64,000 bases of DNA from the NCBI GenBank assembly GCA_963969495.1, contig OZ018321.1, positions 131,038,293-131,102,292 of the forward strand, given 5' to 3'. Position 1 is the first letter of the stretch. Each line of letters opens with the position of its first letter. This document shows positions 37,276-45,920 of this stretch, one piece after another. The translations under genes were made by a program, and so were the position numbers. Under the pieces are notes generated by a model. That model was not told where the DNA came from, made no database searches, and was given only the letters and a program-made list of their open reading frames with translations. Source of the DNA: Ceratothoa steindachneri (Eukaryota; Arthropoda; Malacostraca; Isopoda; Cymothoidae).

Positions 37276-39315
37276 CTAGAAAGTTCTTGCAAAGTGCCGA
37301 GACGGGACGTCAGCCGGATTGTGCCTGCTGCGAACGTACGAAAAGTTTCGTGAAGAAATCCTGAAGGCCGAGGAGAAGTTCAGGAGAGATGTGGTGGAGA
37401 GGCAGAGAAGTACTGACTCAGGAAGTTTGCCCCTCTTTGCGTTCCAGATTGCGCCGATGTTATCCCCGTAGGTGAGGGCGCGAGGGGCGAAGAGGGTGGA
37501 GAGGATGAGACCCAAGGATTCGAGTTCGAAGATTCCAAGGTCCCATTGGCGGCAGTCGAGGGCCATAGAGGCGCCCTGCGACCACCAACCGATTCCCCAT
37601 GGAGAGGCGTCGACAAAGAGTCCCGGAGGGGCCCCCTTAGGGGGGCGAAAACGGGTCCACCGGCCGTGGATAAGGCGGCTGAGGTGAAGGAAAGGTGCCG
37701 GGTTCGGGTGGGTGTCCTGTAAGTAGCACAATTGCACCCAGCAGAAGGGGAGGCGAAGTGCAGGAAGGATAAAGTTGAGGAGGCCCGCAAGGCGAGACCA
37801 TGCCTTGCGGGAGACTGGGCGTGTAGACATAATGCGGAGGGCGGAGCGGGTCTTGTCCCGCATAGAAGAAGTAAGACGAATGCGTTTGAGCTTTAGGTCA
37901 ATATGAAAACCCAAGTAGGAAATTTGTTTTACAGGCGTGGTGAGCGACTTTCTCCAATTTACGTTAATGGAGCTTCGTTCGATGGTTTTCATAAAGGCTC
38001 GGAGGGCGCGCTTTTGTCCGATGCAAAGCACATCGTCCAGGTATGTGGAAACCTTAATGCCGTGATTCGAAGCTAGTTGGTTCATGGTAGTTGCCGTGAG
38101 TTTTTGCATCAGAAAGGGGGCTCCATTGAAGCCCATAGGGAGGCGGGTAAATCGAAACGATCGACTGTCGCATCGGATTCCGAACCATGGGCGAGCCTTT
38201 GGATGAAGGCGCACATGATAAAATCCATCCTTGAGGTCAAGTTTCATGGCCCAAAGATGCTCAGTGGCTGAGTCCATGATCTTCCTTACGCTAGGGAGAC
38301 TGAACTTCGGGGGGCGGTATGCCTCCGCAGCGGGGGACATATCGTAGATGAGACGAGCCGAGCCATTAGGTTTGGCCACCCCGAAGATACGGTGGGCACA
38401 GCGGATGCTGGCTTCTTCAAGCACTCCTCGTTCCATCAAGGTGGAGATCCAAGGGAGAGTACGATCGTCTGACGGAGCCCAGTTGCGGTATGATTTGTTC
38501 AAGAAAATCTTCACGCCGCATTGGGCATTGGCCTTTTGGAGGTGGGATATGGGGGTTATGGAGTCATAGGATCCAGGGGTCTCAACATCCAAGGGGGTGT
38601 TGAAATCCACGCGGGGGGTGTCAGGCTCGAGCGGATCGAGGCCGGGGCTTTCCCACTGGTTGCCCTGGTCATCATTGTTGCCCTGGTTGTCCTGGTTGTT
38701 GCCGTTTGCCTCTTGCTGCTGATCATTTCCGTTGCCACCGTTGCGACCTCTCATGATGTCCGGAGGGCCGCTGTTGGGGTCGTTAAGGATGTCACCCATC
38801 TCCGAGGGGTGGGTATCCGAGGAAGCGATGGACGCAGGAGGAGGGGTAGCAGTAGGGCCTTGAAGCACCGTAGGGACTGCGAGGCCAGGAAGGGGGATGC
38901 ACACAGTGTGACACGGAGGAGGGGCGCGTGGGGGATCAGTGAGAACAAGAGCGCCAAGTTCCTGGGCGGCGGCCTCGAAAAAGGCGGTTACCTCGGGCAC
39001 AGGCAGAGGTGGGCACACACTAATGGTGGGGTCGAGTAACTCGATCACATTTGGCACAGGGGCGGCATCAAAATCCGCAAACACTGGCTGTGGGAACTCG
39101 TCCCGATGTCCTAAGGGGGCATCATACACTTCTATAACACTTTCAGCGGGGCTTGGCACAAGGGGGGGCCTCAACACATCGTACACGATGTGAGGGATTG
39201 GCACAGGGGGCACTGAACGCAAGGGGGTACCGAAGAGGTTGCCGTCGCTGCAGGGGATCCATTCCGGCGTGGATGAGGCGCTGGAAATGGTGAAGCCCGA
39301 AGCCGAAGAGTCCAA
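37276..39315 (-). CDS. RT-RNase H ORF, 5'-truncated inverted copy
   Basis: This frame repeats the C-terminal 679 residues of the ORF at 40162-42498. It differs at three seen residues: Arg for Cys in HPKARPW, Arg for Trp in HGRWTR and Gly for Asp in WGIGWW. All RT and RNase H motifs are present, including YLDD. The palindrome breakpoint at 39404 removes the N-terminal 70 or so codons, and a TAA lies just beyond in the joined sequence, so the copy has no native start: the indicated start is a TTG. It is open and otherwise undamaged, but has no suitable promoter upstream in its own orientation. Confidence 0.85.
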   Translation of the reverse strand: MDSSASGFTISSASSTPEWIPCSDGNLFGTPLRSVPPVPIPHIVYDVLRPPLVPSPAESVIEVYDAPLGHRDEFPQPVFADFDAAPVPNVIELLDPTISVCPPLPVPEVTAFFEAAAQELGALVLTDPPRAPPPCHTVCIPLPGLAVPTVLQGPTATPPPASIASSDTHPSEMGDILNDPNSGPPDIMRGRNGGNGNDQQQEANGNNQDNQGNNDDQGNQWESPGLDPLEPDTPRVDFNTPLDVETPGSYDSITPISHLQKANAQCGVKIFLNKSYRNWAPSDDRTLPWISTLMERGVLEEASIRCAHRIFGVAKPNGSARLIYDMSPAAEAYRPPKFSLPSVRKIMDSATEHLWAMKLDLKDGFYHVRLHPKARPWFGIRCDSRSFRFTRLPMGFNGAPFLMQKLTATTMNQLASNHGIKVSTYLDDVLCIGQKRALRAFMKTIERSSINVNWRKSLTTPVKQISYLGFHIDLKLKRIRLTSSMRDKTRSALRIMSTRPVSRKAWSRLAGLLNFILPALRLPFCWVQLCYLQDTHPNPAPFLHLSRLIHGRWTRFRPPKGAPPGLFVDASPWGIGWWSQGASMALDCRQWDLGIFELESLGLILSTLFAPRALTYGDNIGAIWNAKRGKLPESVLLCLSTTSLLNFSSAFRISSRNFSYVRSRHNPADVPSRHFARTF

Positions 39316-39402
39316 GGTGGGGCTGGGACTTGGGAAGTAAGGTGGCGAGCCAGGGCTTAGGGAGCGAAACTCCTCTGAGGTGTCCGAGCGGGAGCGGACG
39401 TC

Positions 39403-39442
39403 GACGGACGTTTATCAGCTCTGCTACTGGTGTGACCTGCTC
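39403..39442 (+). repeat. Short terminal redundancy, 5' copy
   Basis: GACGGACGTTTATCAGCTCT and the following 20 bp match 42558-42597 with one mismatch (T for C at 39427). It begins exactly where the left arm ends. Confidence 0.85.
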
Positions 39443-39488
39443 TCTCCGCTCATCTTCTTCCTTGGTTTGATTCATCTCTCCCGGCGCC

Positions 39489-40310
39489 TTGCGGCTTCCG
39501 GGGATGAGCCTTTCCAGGTCTACTAGTAGCAGGCTTCGGCTTGTCCCGCCGACTTCGGAACTTCCAGACCTTCAAGAATCAGCAACTGCGTCCGTTCCTG
39601 ATACACAAGACTCCGGGACCTGCACGGGTGAGGGTGGATTCGGCGCTGGCTCTCAGGCGAGCAGCACGCGTTATTTCCTCCCCGGCGCATCCCGAAGCCT
39701 CGCCCCTTCGCCGGCGAGTGAGAGGCCGGAGGTCCGCCACGAAAGGGGACCGTCGCCCCCTCCGGTTCAGGCTCTTCGTGATTTTCACCTGGAACCCCTC
39801 TCCTATATGGTAGATCCTGAAACCCCTAGGTCGCCTAGTCGTCCGCCGCCAGCGTACGACTCCACCACTGAAGAGACCACACGGGCCCAGCCGGTCGACA
39901 TTGAGTGCTACGCCCACATCCGGTGGGAAGTAATCCTCGCGCACCTTCGACGCCACCTTTCTTCGTCCTGCTTCAGACCGCGGGATAGGGTTGAGATTGA
40001 GTTATTGCTGGCTCTTTTCCCCTTTCGGCTGAGTGTGCCCACTGCGACGTTCCACACGATTCATCAGCGCGTCCGCCTATACTACACGGTGTCAATCCAC
40101 GGTTGGTCCGCAGCCACCATTGACACGAGGCTCCAGGCCTCCAACGAGTCCGGCATAGAATATGATTCCCGGATCCTCAACCGGTCGACAGCGGCCAGAC
40201 CGCCCCCAGCGTACGGCTCTTGGTACAGGGCCCCAGCGCCCCGACGTGTTGGTCGGCGACGCCCTGCAGCTCGGTCTCGAGCGGGCCCGCAGGTTCCTGC
40301 AAGACGTTAG
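39489..40310 (+). CDS. ORF1 of the palindromic retroelement, gag-like
   Basis: 273 residues in the single-copy spacer, with the first ATG 86 bp after the inferred transcript start. It is rich in Pro, Ser and Arg. Two PPAY motifs, in RPPPAYDST (about residue 120) and RPPPAYGSW (about residue 240), fit the PPxY late-domain pattern that binds Nedd4-type ubiquitin ligases. The central part (HIRWEVILAHLRRHL to RVRLYYTVSIHGW) looks helical and could be a capsid core. The C-terminus is arginine-rich, as in nucleic-acid-binding tails. It overlaps ORF2 by 149 bp in the -2/+1 frame. There is no zinc knuckle and no protease motif. The gag role is inferred from position and composition. Confidence 0.65.
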   Translation: MRLPGMSLSRSTSSRLRLVPPTSELPDLQESATASVPDTQDSGTCTGEGGFGAGSQASSTRYFLPGASRSLAPSPASERPEVRHERGPSPPPVQALRDFHLEPLSYMVDPETPRSPSRPPPAYDSTTEETTRAQPVDIECYAHIRWEVILAHLRRHLSSSCFRPRDRVEIELLLALFPFRLSVPTATFHTIHQRVRLYYTVSIHGWSAATIDTRLQASNESGIEYDSRILNRSTAARPPPAYGSWYRAPAPRRVGRRRPAARSRAGPQVPARR

Positions 40311-42498
40311 GTCCAGCGTGGATTGGCGCACTGAACTTCGCATCGCCCGCCACCGCCGCCGCATGGGTTTCGACGTCCGCTCCCGCTCGGACACCTCAGA
40401 GGAGTTTCGCTCCCTAAGCCCTGGCTCGCCACCTTACTTCCCAAGTCCCAGCCCCACCTTGGACTCTTCGGCTTCGGGCTTCACCATTTCCAGCGCCTCA
40501 TCCACGCCGGAATGGATCCCCTGCAGCGACGGCAACCTCTTCGGTACCCCCTTGCGTTCAGTGCCCCCTGTGCCAATCCCTCACATCGTGTACGATGTGT
40601 TGAGGCCCCCCCTTGTGCCAAGCCCCGCTGAAAGTGTTATAGAAGTGTATGATGCCCCCTTAGGACATCGGGACGAGTTCCCACAGCCAGTGTTTGCGGA
40701 TTTTGATGCCGCCCCTGTGCCAAATGTGATCGAGTTACTCGACCCCACCATTAGTGTGTGCCCACCTCTGCCTGTGCCCGAGGTAACCGCCTTTTTCGAG
40801 GCCGCCGCCCAGGAACTTGGCGCTCTTGTTCTCACTGATCCCCCACGCGCCCCTCCTCCGTGTCACACTGTGTGCATCCCCCTTCCTGGCCTCGCAGTCC
40901 CTACGGTGCTTCAAGGCCCTACTGCTACCCCTCCTCCTGCGTCCATCGCTTCCTCGGATACCCACCCCTCGGAGATGGGTGACATCCTTAACGACCCCAA
41001 CAGCGGCCCTCCGGACATCATGAGAGGTCGCAACGGTGGCAACGGAAATGATCAGCAGCAAGAGGCAAACGGCAACAACCAGGACAACCAGGGCAACAAT
41101 GATGACCAGGGCAACCAGTGGGAAAGCCCCGGCCTCGATCCGCTCGAGCCTGACACCCCCCGCGTGGATTTCAACACCCCCTTGGATGTTGAGACCCCTG
41201 GATCCTATGACTCCATAACCCCCATATCCCACCTCCAAAAGGCCAATGCCCAATGCGGCGTGAAGATTTTCTTGAACAAATCATACCGCAACTGGGCTCC
41301 GTCAGACGATCGTACTCTCCCTTGGATCTCCACCTTGATGGAACGAGGAGTGCTTGAAGAAGCCAGCATCCGCTGTGCCCACCGTATCTTCGGGGTGGCC
41401 AAACCTAATGGCTCGGCTCGTCTCATCTACGATATGTCCCCCGCTGCGGAGGCATACCGCCCCCCGAAGTTCAGTCTCCCTAGCGTAAGGAAGATCATGG
41501 ACTCAGCCACTGAGCATCTTTGGGCCATGAAACTTGACCTCAAGGATGGATTTTATCATGTGCGCCTTCATCCAAAGGCTTGCCCATGGTTCGGAATCCG
41601 ATGCGACAGTCGATCGTTTCGATTTACCCGCCTCCCTATGGGCTTCAATGGAGCCCCCTTTCTGATGCAAAAACTCACGGCAACTACCATGAACCAACTA
41701 GCTTCGAATCACGGCATTAAGGTTTCCACATACCTGGACGATGTGCTTTGCATCGGACAAAAGCGCGCCCTCCGAGCCTTTATGAAAACCATCGAACGAA
41801 GCTCCATTAACGTAAATTGGAGAAAGTCGCTCACCACGCCTGTAAAACAAATTTCCTACTTGGGTTTTCATATTGACCTAAAGCTCAAACGCATTCGTCT
41901 TACTTCTTCTATGCGGGACAAGACCCGCTCCGCCCTCCGCATTATGTCTACACGCCCAGTCTCCCGCAAGGCATGGTCTCGCCTTGCGGGCCTCCTCAAC
42001 TTTATCCTTCCTGCACTTCGCCTCCCCTTCTGCTGGGTGCAATTGTGCTACTTACAGGACACCCACCCGAACCCGGCACCTTTCCTTCACCTCAGCCGCC
42101 TTATCCACGGCTGGTGGACCCGTTTTCGCCCCCCTAAGGGGGCCCCTCCGGGACTCTTTGTCGACGCCTCTCCATGGGGAATCGATTGGTGGTCGCAGGG
42201 CGCCTCTATGGCCCTCGACTGCCGCCAATGGGACCTTGGAATCTTCGAACTCGAATCCTTGGGTCTCATCCTCTCCACCCTCTTCGCCCCTCGCGCCCTC
42301 ACCTACGGGGATAACATCGGCGCAATCTGGAACGCAAAGAGGGGCAAACTTCCTGAGTCAGTACTTCTCTGCCTCTCCACCACATCTCTCCTGAACTTCT
42401 CCTCGGCCTTCAGGATTTCTTCACGAAACTTTTCGTACGTTCGCAGCAGGCACAATCCGGCTGACGTCCCGTCTCGGCACTTTGCAAGAACTTTCTAG
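40162..42498 (+). CDS. ORF2 of the palindromic retroelement: reverse transcriptase-RNase H
   Basis: 778 residues starting at ATG 40162; a TAG at 40156-40158 closes the frame upstream, so it starts here or by +1 shift from ORF1. Residues 1 to about 350 are a proline- and acid-rich spacer with an Asn/Gln/Gly run. RT motifs follow: GVAKPNGSARLIYDMS, MKLDLKDGFYHVRL (catalytic Asp459), FRFTRLPMGFNGAPF, YLDD (524-527) and ISYLGFHID. RNase H has LFVDAS (Asp668), FELES (Glu696 or Glu698), YGDN (Asp717) and NPAD (Asp768), ten residues before the stop. No protease, integrase or tyrosine recombinase is visible before or after. The RT and the NPAD-type RNase H end recall DIRS-like and hepadnavirus-related retroelements rather than Ty3/gypsy. 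No stop or frameshift breaks it. Confidence 0.88.
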   Translation: MIPGSSTGRQRPDRPQRTALGTGPQRPDVLVGDALQLGLERARRFLQDVRSSVDWRTELRIARHRRRMGFDVRSRSDTSEEFRSLSPGSPPYFPSPSPTLDSSASGFTISSASSTPEWIPCSDGNLFGTPLRSVPPVPIPHIVYDVLRPPLVPSPAESVIEVYDAPLGHRDEFPQPVFADFDAAPVPNVIELLDPTISVCPPLPVPEVTAFFEAAAQELGALVLTDPPRAPPPCHTVCIPLPGLAVPTVLQGPTATPPPASIASSDTHPSEMGDILNDPNSGPPDIMRGRNGGNGNDQQQEANGNNQDNQGNNDDQGNQWESPGLDPLEPDTPRVDFNTPLDVETPGSYDSITPISHLQKANAQCGVKIFLNKSYRNWAPSDDRTLPWISTLMERGVLEEASIRCAHRIFGVAKPNGSARLIYDMSPAAEAYRPPKFSLPSVRKIMDSATEHLWAMKLDLKDGFYHVRLHPKACPWFGIRCDSRSFRFTRLPMGFNGAPFLMQKLTATTMNQLASNHGIKVSTYLDDVLCIGQKRALRAFMKTIERSSINVNWRKSLTTPVKQISYLGFHIDLKLKRIRLTSSMRDKTRSALRIMSTRPVSRKAWSRLAGLLNFILPALRLPFCWVQLCYLQDTHPNPAPFLHLSRLIHGWWTRFRPPKGAPPGLFVDASPWGIDWWSQGASMALDCRQWDLGIFELESLGLILSTLFAPRALTYGDNIGAIWNAKRGKLPESVLLCLSTTSLLNFSSAFRISSRNFSYVRSRHNPADVPSRHFARTF

Positions 42499-42527
42499 GC
42501 GTGTGTGGGCCTTCTCCTTCTCTGGAC

Positions 42528-42536
42528 TATATAAGG
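42528..42536 (+). promoter_or_regulatory. TATA box in the 3' region of the retroelement
   Basis: TATATAAGG lies 30 bp before GACGGACGTTTATC (42558), the sequence that also begins the spacer at 39403. In a complete element with terminal repeats this promoter would sit upstream of ORF1. Here the 5' copy of it is missing. Confidence 0.7.
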
Positions 42537-42557
42537 TCCCACACTCCCCGAGCCGGG

Positions 42558-42597
42558 ACGGACGTTTATCAGCTCTGCTACCGGTGTGACCTGCTCC
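42558..42597 (+). repeat. Short terminal redundancy, 3' copy
   Basis: Matches 39403-39442 with one mismatch, and the two then diverge completely. A standard LTR R region would be expected to match to the poly(A) site at about 42847. Confidence 0.85.
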
Positions 42598-42847
42598 CAC
42601 CTTCCACCCCTGGCTCCTCCAGTGTTCTTTCCACTCTTTCTTCGGCTCTCTGATATCTCTTTTCTCTCTTTCACTGACGTCCTGGTCATTAACTCTTACG
42701 GTAATATCCAGACTTTGTTACTAAACCTTTTCTGAGGTTTCCTTTTGTCTAATATTTTTGTGTTATTTTGTTAAAGAAATTTTTCTAAATTTCATTTTTG
42801 TATTTTTCTTACAATAATTAAAGGAAGGTCCTCCTCACCCTGCGGGG

Positions 42848-44210
42848 TAAGGAAGAGACTAAAAAAGTTAACTTTAAAGCAACAAAGGCCTACAACGAGT
42901 ACGGTTCTCATCGCATTCACGAGGGTTGGAAGTCAGCTCGACCACTTCGTTCATCAAATTATTTAACCCCCGCCATAATCAAGCATCCTCTTCGCCCGCT
43001 ACAAGAATTAGTTAACTAATTATTTCTTTCAAATTCACTGAATTTACGTTTGCTCTCTTATTGTATTATTAAGACAAATTTGCAGTCAATCGACTCATTT
43101 TTCTTCCTCTACGTTCACACTAAATTGACACACACGCATTCAAGTGATCAATGTACAGCCAAGATAAAATAACCTTTTGACAACCGTATTTCAAAATGTA
43201 TCGTTTGAGATTTCAAAATGTATTATTTGTATATTTGAATCATGTAAACACCCACTTAATTATTATGCACTTTGTACAAATTTGACTTAATAATTCCGTA
43301 TAACTAGTTCAAATCATTATTTTACTTTAATGATATTTGATGTATCGAATTTTAACAATTAGTTAGCGAGAACTAATGTCCTTTTATACTCGTGTATTAT
43401 TTTAACCAACGAATTGGTGTACCTCTTACCTCATTATTTTATTTATTCTATTTGCCATGCCAATGAATCTTCATTATTATATTTTTGCTCAATTGCTTAA
43501 TTAAGATTGAATTATATCATTCTTTTAATTCGAATATACTTAATTGTTGCTATTTTCATTTTATTTTATAGTTTTTTTATATTTTATATGTAAGCACTCA
43601 AATGTAACTGCATTTGCTAATTCAGAAGGCTGGGTGATTTGGGGCGATCCATTTACACAAAAATTACACACATTCTTGTACAGACTCACGTGTTCCGACC
43701 ATAGCGACCATTGATTTTGCCTTGGTCAGATTATCTTCCTTTTAATTACAAAAGAATTGGTTCCTAGAAAACTGTCATTAAACTTTTTCATCCTACTTTG
43801 TTTATTGACGGCAATCTGTTAGACTGAATCCTAGAAACATAAACATTCCTTTTCTCATTATCTATCTCTAAAATTCCTTGGATAGACAATCGTTGCTCTA
43901 TCTTTTTCAAACACACATCAGCGAATATTCACTTCAGACAAAGCTCCTCCAATGAAACCACATTGGTCACGCTTACCTTCTCTACACATATAAAACAATC
44001 GGATTATTAAACACAGAAACATTATTCACATTATCTACACAGTCGATCAAATCACTTCGTCTTCGTTGAGCTCCCTCCACCTCCAGCCATTCATCTTATT
44101 AAAACTCAAGTTCAAAATGAAGTTATTTTTTAACAACCCATTTGTAAATCCAAAGTCAAACTTATTTAGTGCACACTCTCAAACAAACTCGAATCGCGAA
44201 CTTGAATTCA
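42848..44210. other. Noncoding flank right of the palindrome
   Basis: AT-rich with no open frame of note. A fragment of the hairpin repeat family lies at 42966-43003. Confidence 0.5.
42966..43003 (+). repeat. Hairpin-repeat family fragment (right half)
   Basis: CCCCCGCCATAATCAAGCAT, then CCTCTTCGCCCGCTACA, matches the right part of the repeats at 36326 and 44211. Confidence 0.6.
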
Positions 44211-44289
44211 TGTAGCAGAGAAGGAATATTTGTTCCAACTTGGAACTGGTAACCCCCGCCATAATCAAGCATCATCTCTGCTTGCTACA
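44211..44289 (+). repeat. Hairpin-repeat family member, TGTAGC...GCTACA
   Basis: A 79-bp unit beginning TGTAGCAGAG and ending CTCTGCTTGCTACA. Its ends are inverted and it shares CCCGCCATAATCAAGCATC with the other two copies. It is followed by GAATCAACCTCTTCTCT, as is the copy at 36326. Confidence 0.65.
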
Positions 44290-44307
44290 AGAATCAACCT
44301 CTTCTCT

Positions 44308-44309
<2 letters not shown>

Positions 44310-44360
<51 letters not shown>
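44310..44360. repeat. (TA)n microsatellite
   Basis: About 50 bp of TA directly after the hairpin repeat. Confidence 0.95.
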
Positions 44361-44364
<4 letters not shown>

Positions 44365-45217
44365 CAATTCAAAATTAAATTACATGACGCTAGCAAGGTC
44401 AGAATAGTAGGATATAATACCTTCTGAGGAAATTATTATTACTTATTTTAATTACACTAAATTCGTTATTTAGCTTAATATTTCTTTCTTCCTTTATAGT
44501 CGATCGTAATTCATTACTCGATTAATTGCGCACGGATGGCAATCTCACCTATTACCACATCATGGAATTGATTTAAAATTACTTACACCTCATAAATTTA
44601 ATTCATTAGCTTTACAGTCTAATGAAATACACCTTTAATTCCCTCCTCTCGAGCCTTTCGTGCGCATTTGAAGAAATCGACGTGGTACTAAATTCAATTT
44701 CTGAACAAAAATTATTATGAGGATCAAACATGGTTTTAATTTAAAGACCAGATTTCGTTATTGAGGGTAGGGGGTTCAGTAACACACAGTCGGCATGTCT
44801 CCATGTAGAGATTTTTCGTGAAAATGTGGGAAACTAGGAGATGGATTAAAAAATATTTACACTAATTCCTTATCAGGAAATATGATTCTTATTTAATCCC
44901 TTTGAATCGTCATGAGACAAACATAATGAAAATAAAAAGTTATGAGGAATAATAATAATAATAATAATGAAAAATCTTTTCAGCCACTTCGAACTAGTAT
45001 ATAAATCGCTGTCTCTTGCCGATGAAATTTAGTGATACCCGGAATTTGGTCGCTTCAGATTTTTATTTGAGGTCTTCTTTATTCCTTCTACACTCTAGGA
45101 GTGCTGACCTTCTTCATTATCCTTGAAAATCCTTGTAATTACATCTAACATGAAACCTAATTTAAATTATATATATATATATATTTTTTTCTGTCTCTCA
45201 CACACATATTTTCTCTG

Positions 45218-45261
<44 letters not shown>

Positions 45262-45464
45262 ATCGAAGTAAATATGTTGTTTATAAAAAATAACTATAAA
45301 ATGGTAAGCTACTCACTTTATTTAAGTGTAATTTTTTAAGGTTATTTTTTAAAACTTTGTTTAAATTTTAAAATAGCTCTTGTAAGTATGCACAACCGGC
45401 TAGCCCAGATGTTCTATAATATTGGCGCCTACATTGTATTTGCGAGTGCGACACTGTTTTGGAT
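44361..45464. other. Noncoding AT-rich region with small TA tracts
   Basis: TA tracts at about 45167-45185 and 45222-45257 and an AAT run near 44950. No gene recognised. Confidence 0.5.
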
Positions 45465-45553
45465 CACAGCTTAACCACACTAGAGTTTTTGCTATTTAGC
45501 TGCTTTCTTTCCGAGAACCAGTATTTAAATATAACCTAAAAATGTGTTTAAAC
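45465..45553. repeat. Duplicated segment, copy 1
   Basis: CTTAACCACACTAGAGTTTT through AAAAATGTGTTTAAAC matches 45838-45920, with small indels (the second lacks CCGAGAAC). Confidence 0.75.
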
Positions 45554-45837
45554 TTTAGAGCATAATAATAGTGTTGGCGTAGGCATACATGTTTTAATAA
45601 TAGTTTCTCTTTGATTATAAATCATCGCTCTGAAATTACTTTTTAATAATTTTTCAATAATGCAATCGCATTTTCTCCCAACTTCTGCACCCATTTTGTT
45701 TAAAACGGGGGTGATCACAATAAAATGATTAAACAATACTCCACACTTATCTAAGCACTGCCTCAGGGCTACTGATCTCAAAGATACTGGTTAGCCCGCT
45801 AGAATCACGGAAATATTAACAAAATGCTTAAGTTATA

Positions 45838-45920
45838 AGAACTTAACCATACAAGAGTTTTTGTTATTTAGCTGCATTCTTTCCAGTATTTAAATCTAAC
45901 ATAAAAATTTGTTTAAAGCT
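45838..45920. repeat. Duplicated segment, copy 2
   Basis: Contains CTTAACCATACAAGAGTTTT and AAAAATTTGTTTAAAGC. It is the partner of 45465-45553, about 370 bp apart in direct orientation. Confidence 0.75.

Larger units (their letters stand above)
36927..39404 (-). repeat. Left arm of the 2.48-kb inverted repeat
   Basis: Position x here pairs with 79774 minus x in the right arm without any indel seen. The arm ends where TCGACGTCCGC, shared with 40370 onward, meets CGGACGTTTATC. Confidence 0.95.
36927..42847. mobile_element. Palindromic retroelement: inverted RT-RNase H arms around a gag-like spacer
   Basis: Arms 36927-39404 and 40370-42847 are reverse complements of equal length (2,478 bp) with only a few substitutions. 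The 965-bp spacer 39405-40369 is single copy and holds ORF1 and the start of ORF2. In the plus direction, 39403-42847 reads as one full-length transcript: start site, ORF1, overlapping ORF2 (RT-RNase H), TATA-bearing 3' region and ATTAAA signal. The left arm is a second copy of everything from within ORF2 to the 3' end, turned round. The whole block is GC-rich in AT-rich surroundings. No target duplication is obvious at the outer ends (CCTCCCCC / GCGGGGTAAGG). Confidence 0.93.
40370..42847 (+). repeat. Right arm of the 2.48-kb inverted repeat
   Basis: Reverse complement of 36927-39404. It runs from inside ORF2 to about 25 bp past an ATTAAA signal at 42817-42822. Confidence 0.95.

Noticed and set aside
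38521..39039. Open frames of 60-172 codons opposite the RT-RNase H copies (also 40735-41253 and mirrored small ones)
   Set aside because: They are antisense shadows in GC-rich coding DNA, occur identically in both arms because the arms are copies, and show no domain.
36927..42847. DIRS-style inverted terminal repeats as the explanation of the palindrome
   Set aside because: DIRS-type terminal repeats are short and noncoding. Here the inverted part is 2.48 kb and contains most of the RT-RNase H gene, and the fold point lies inside ORF2.
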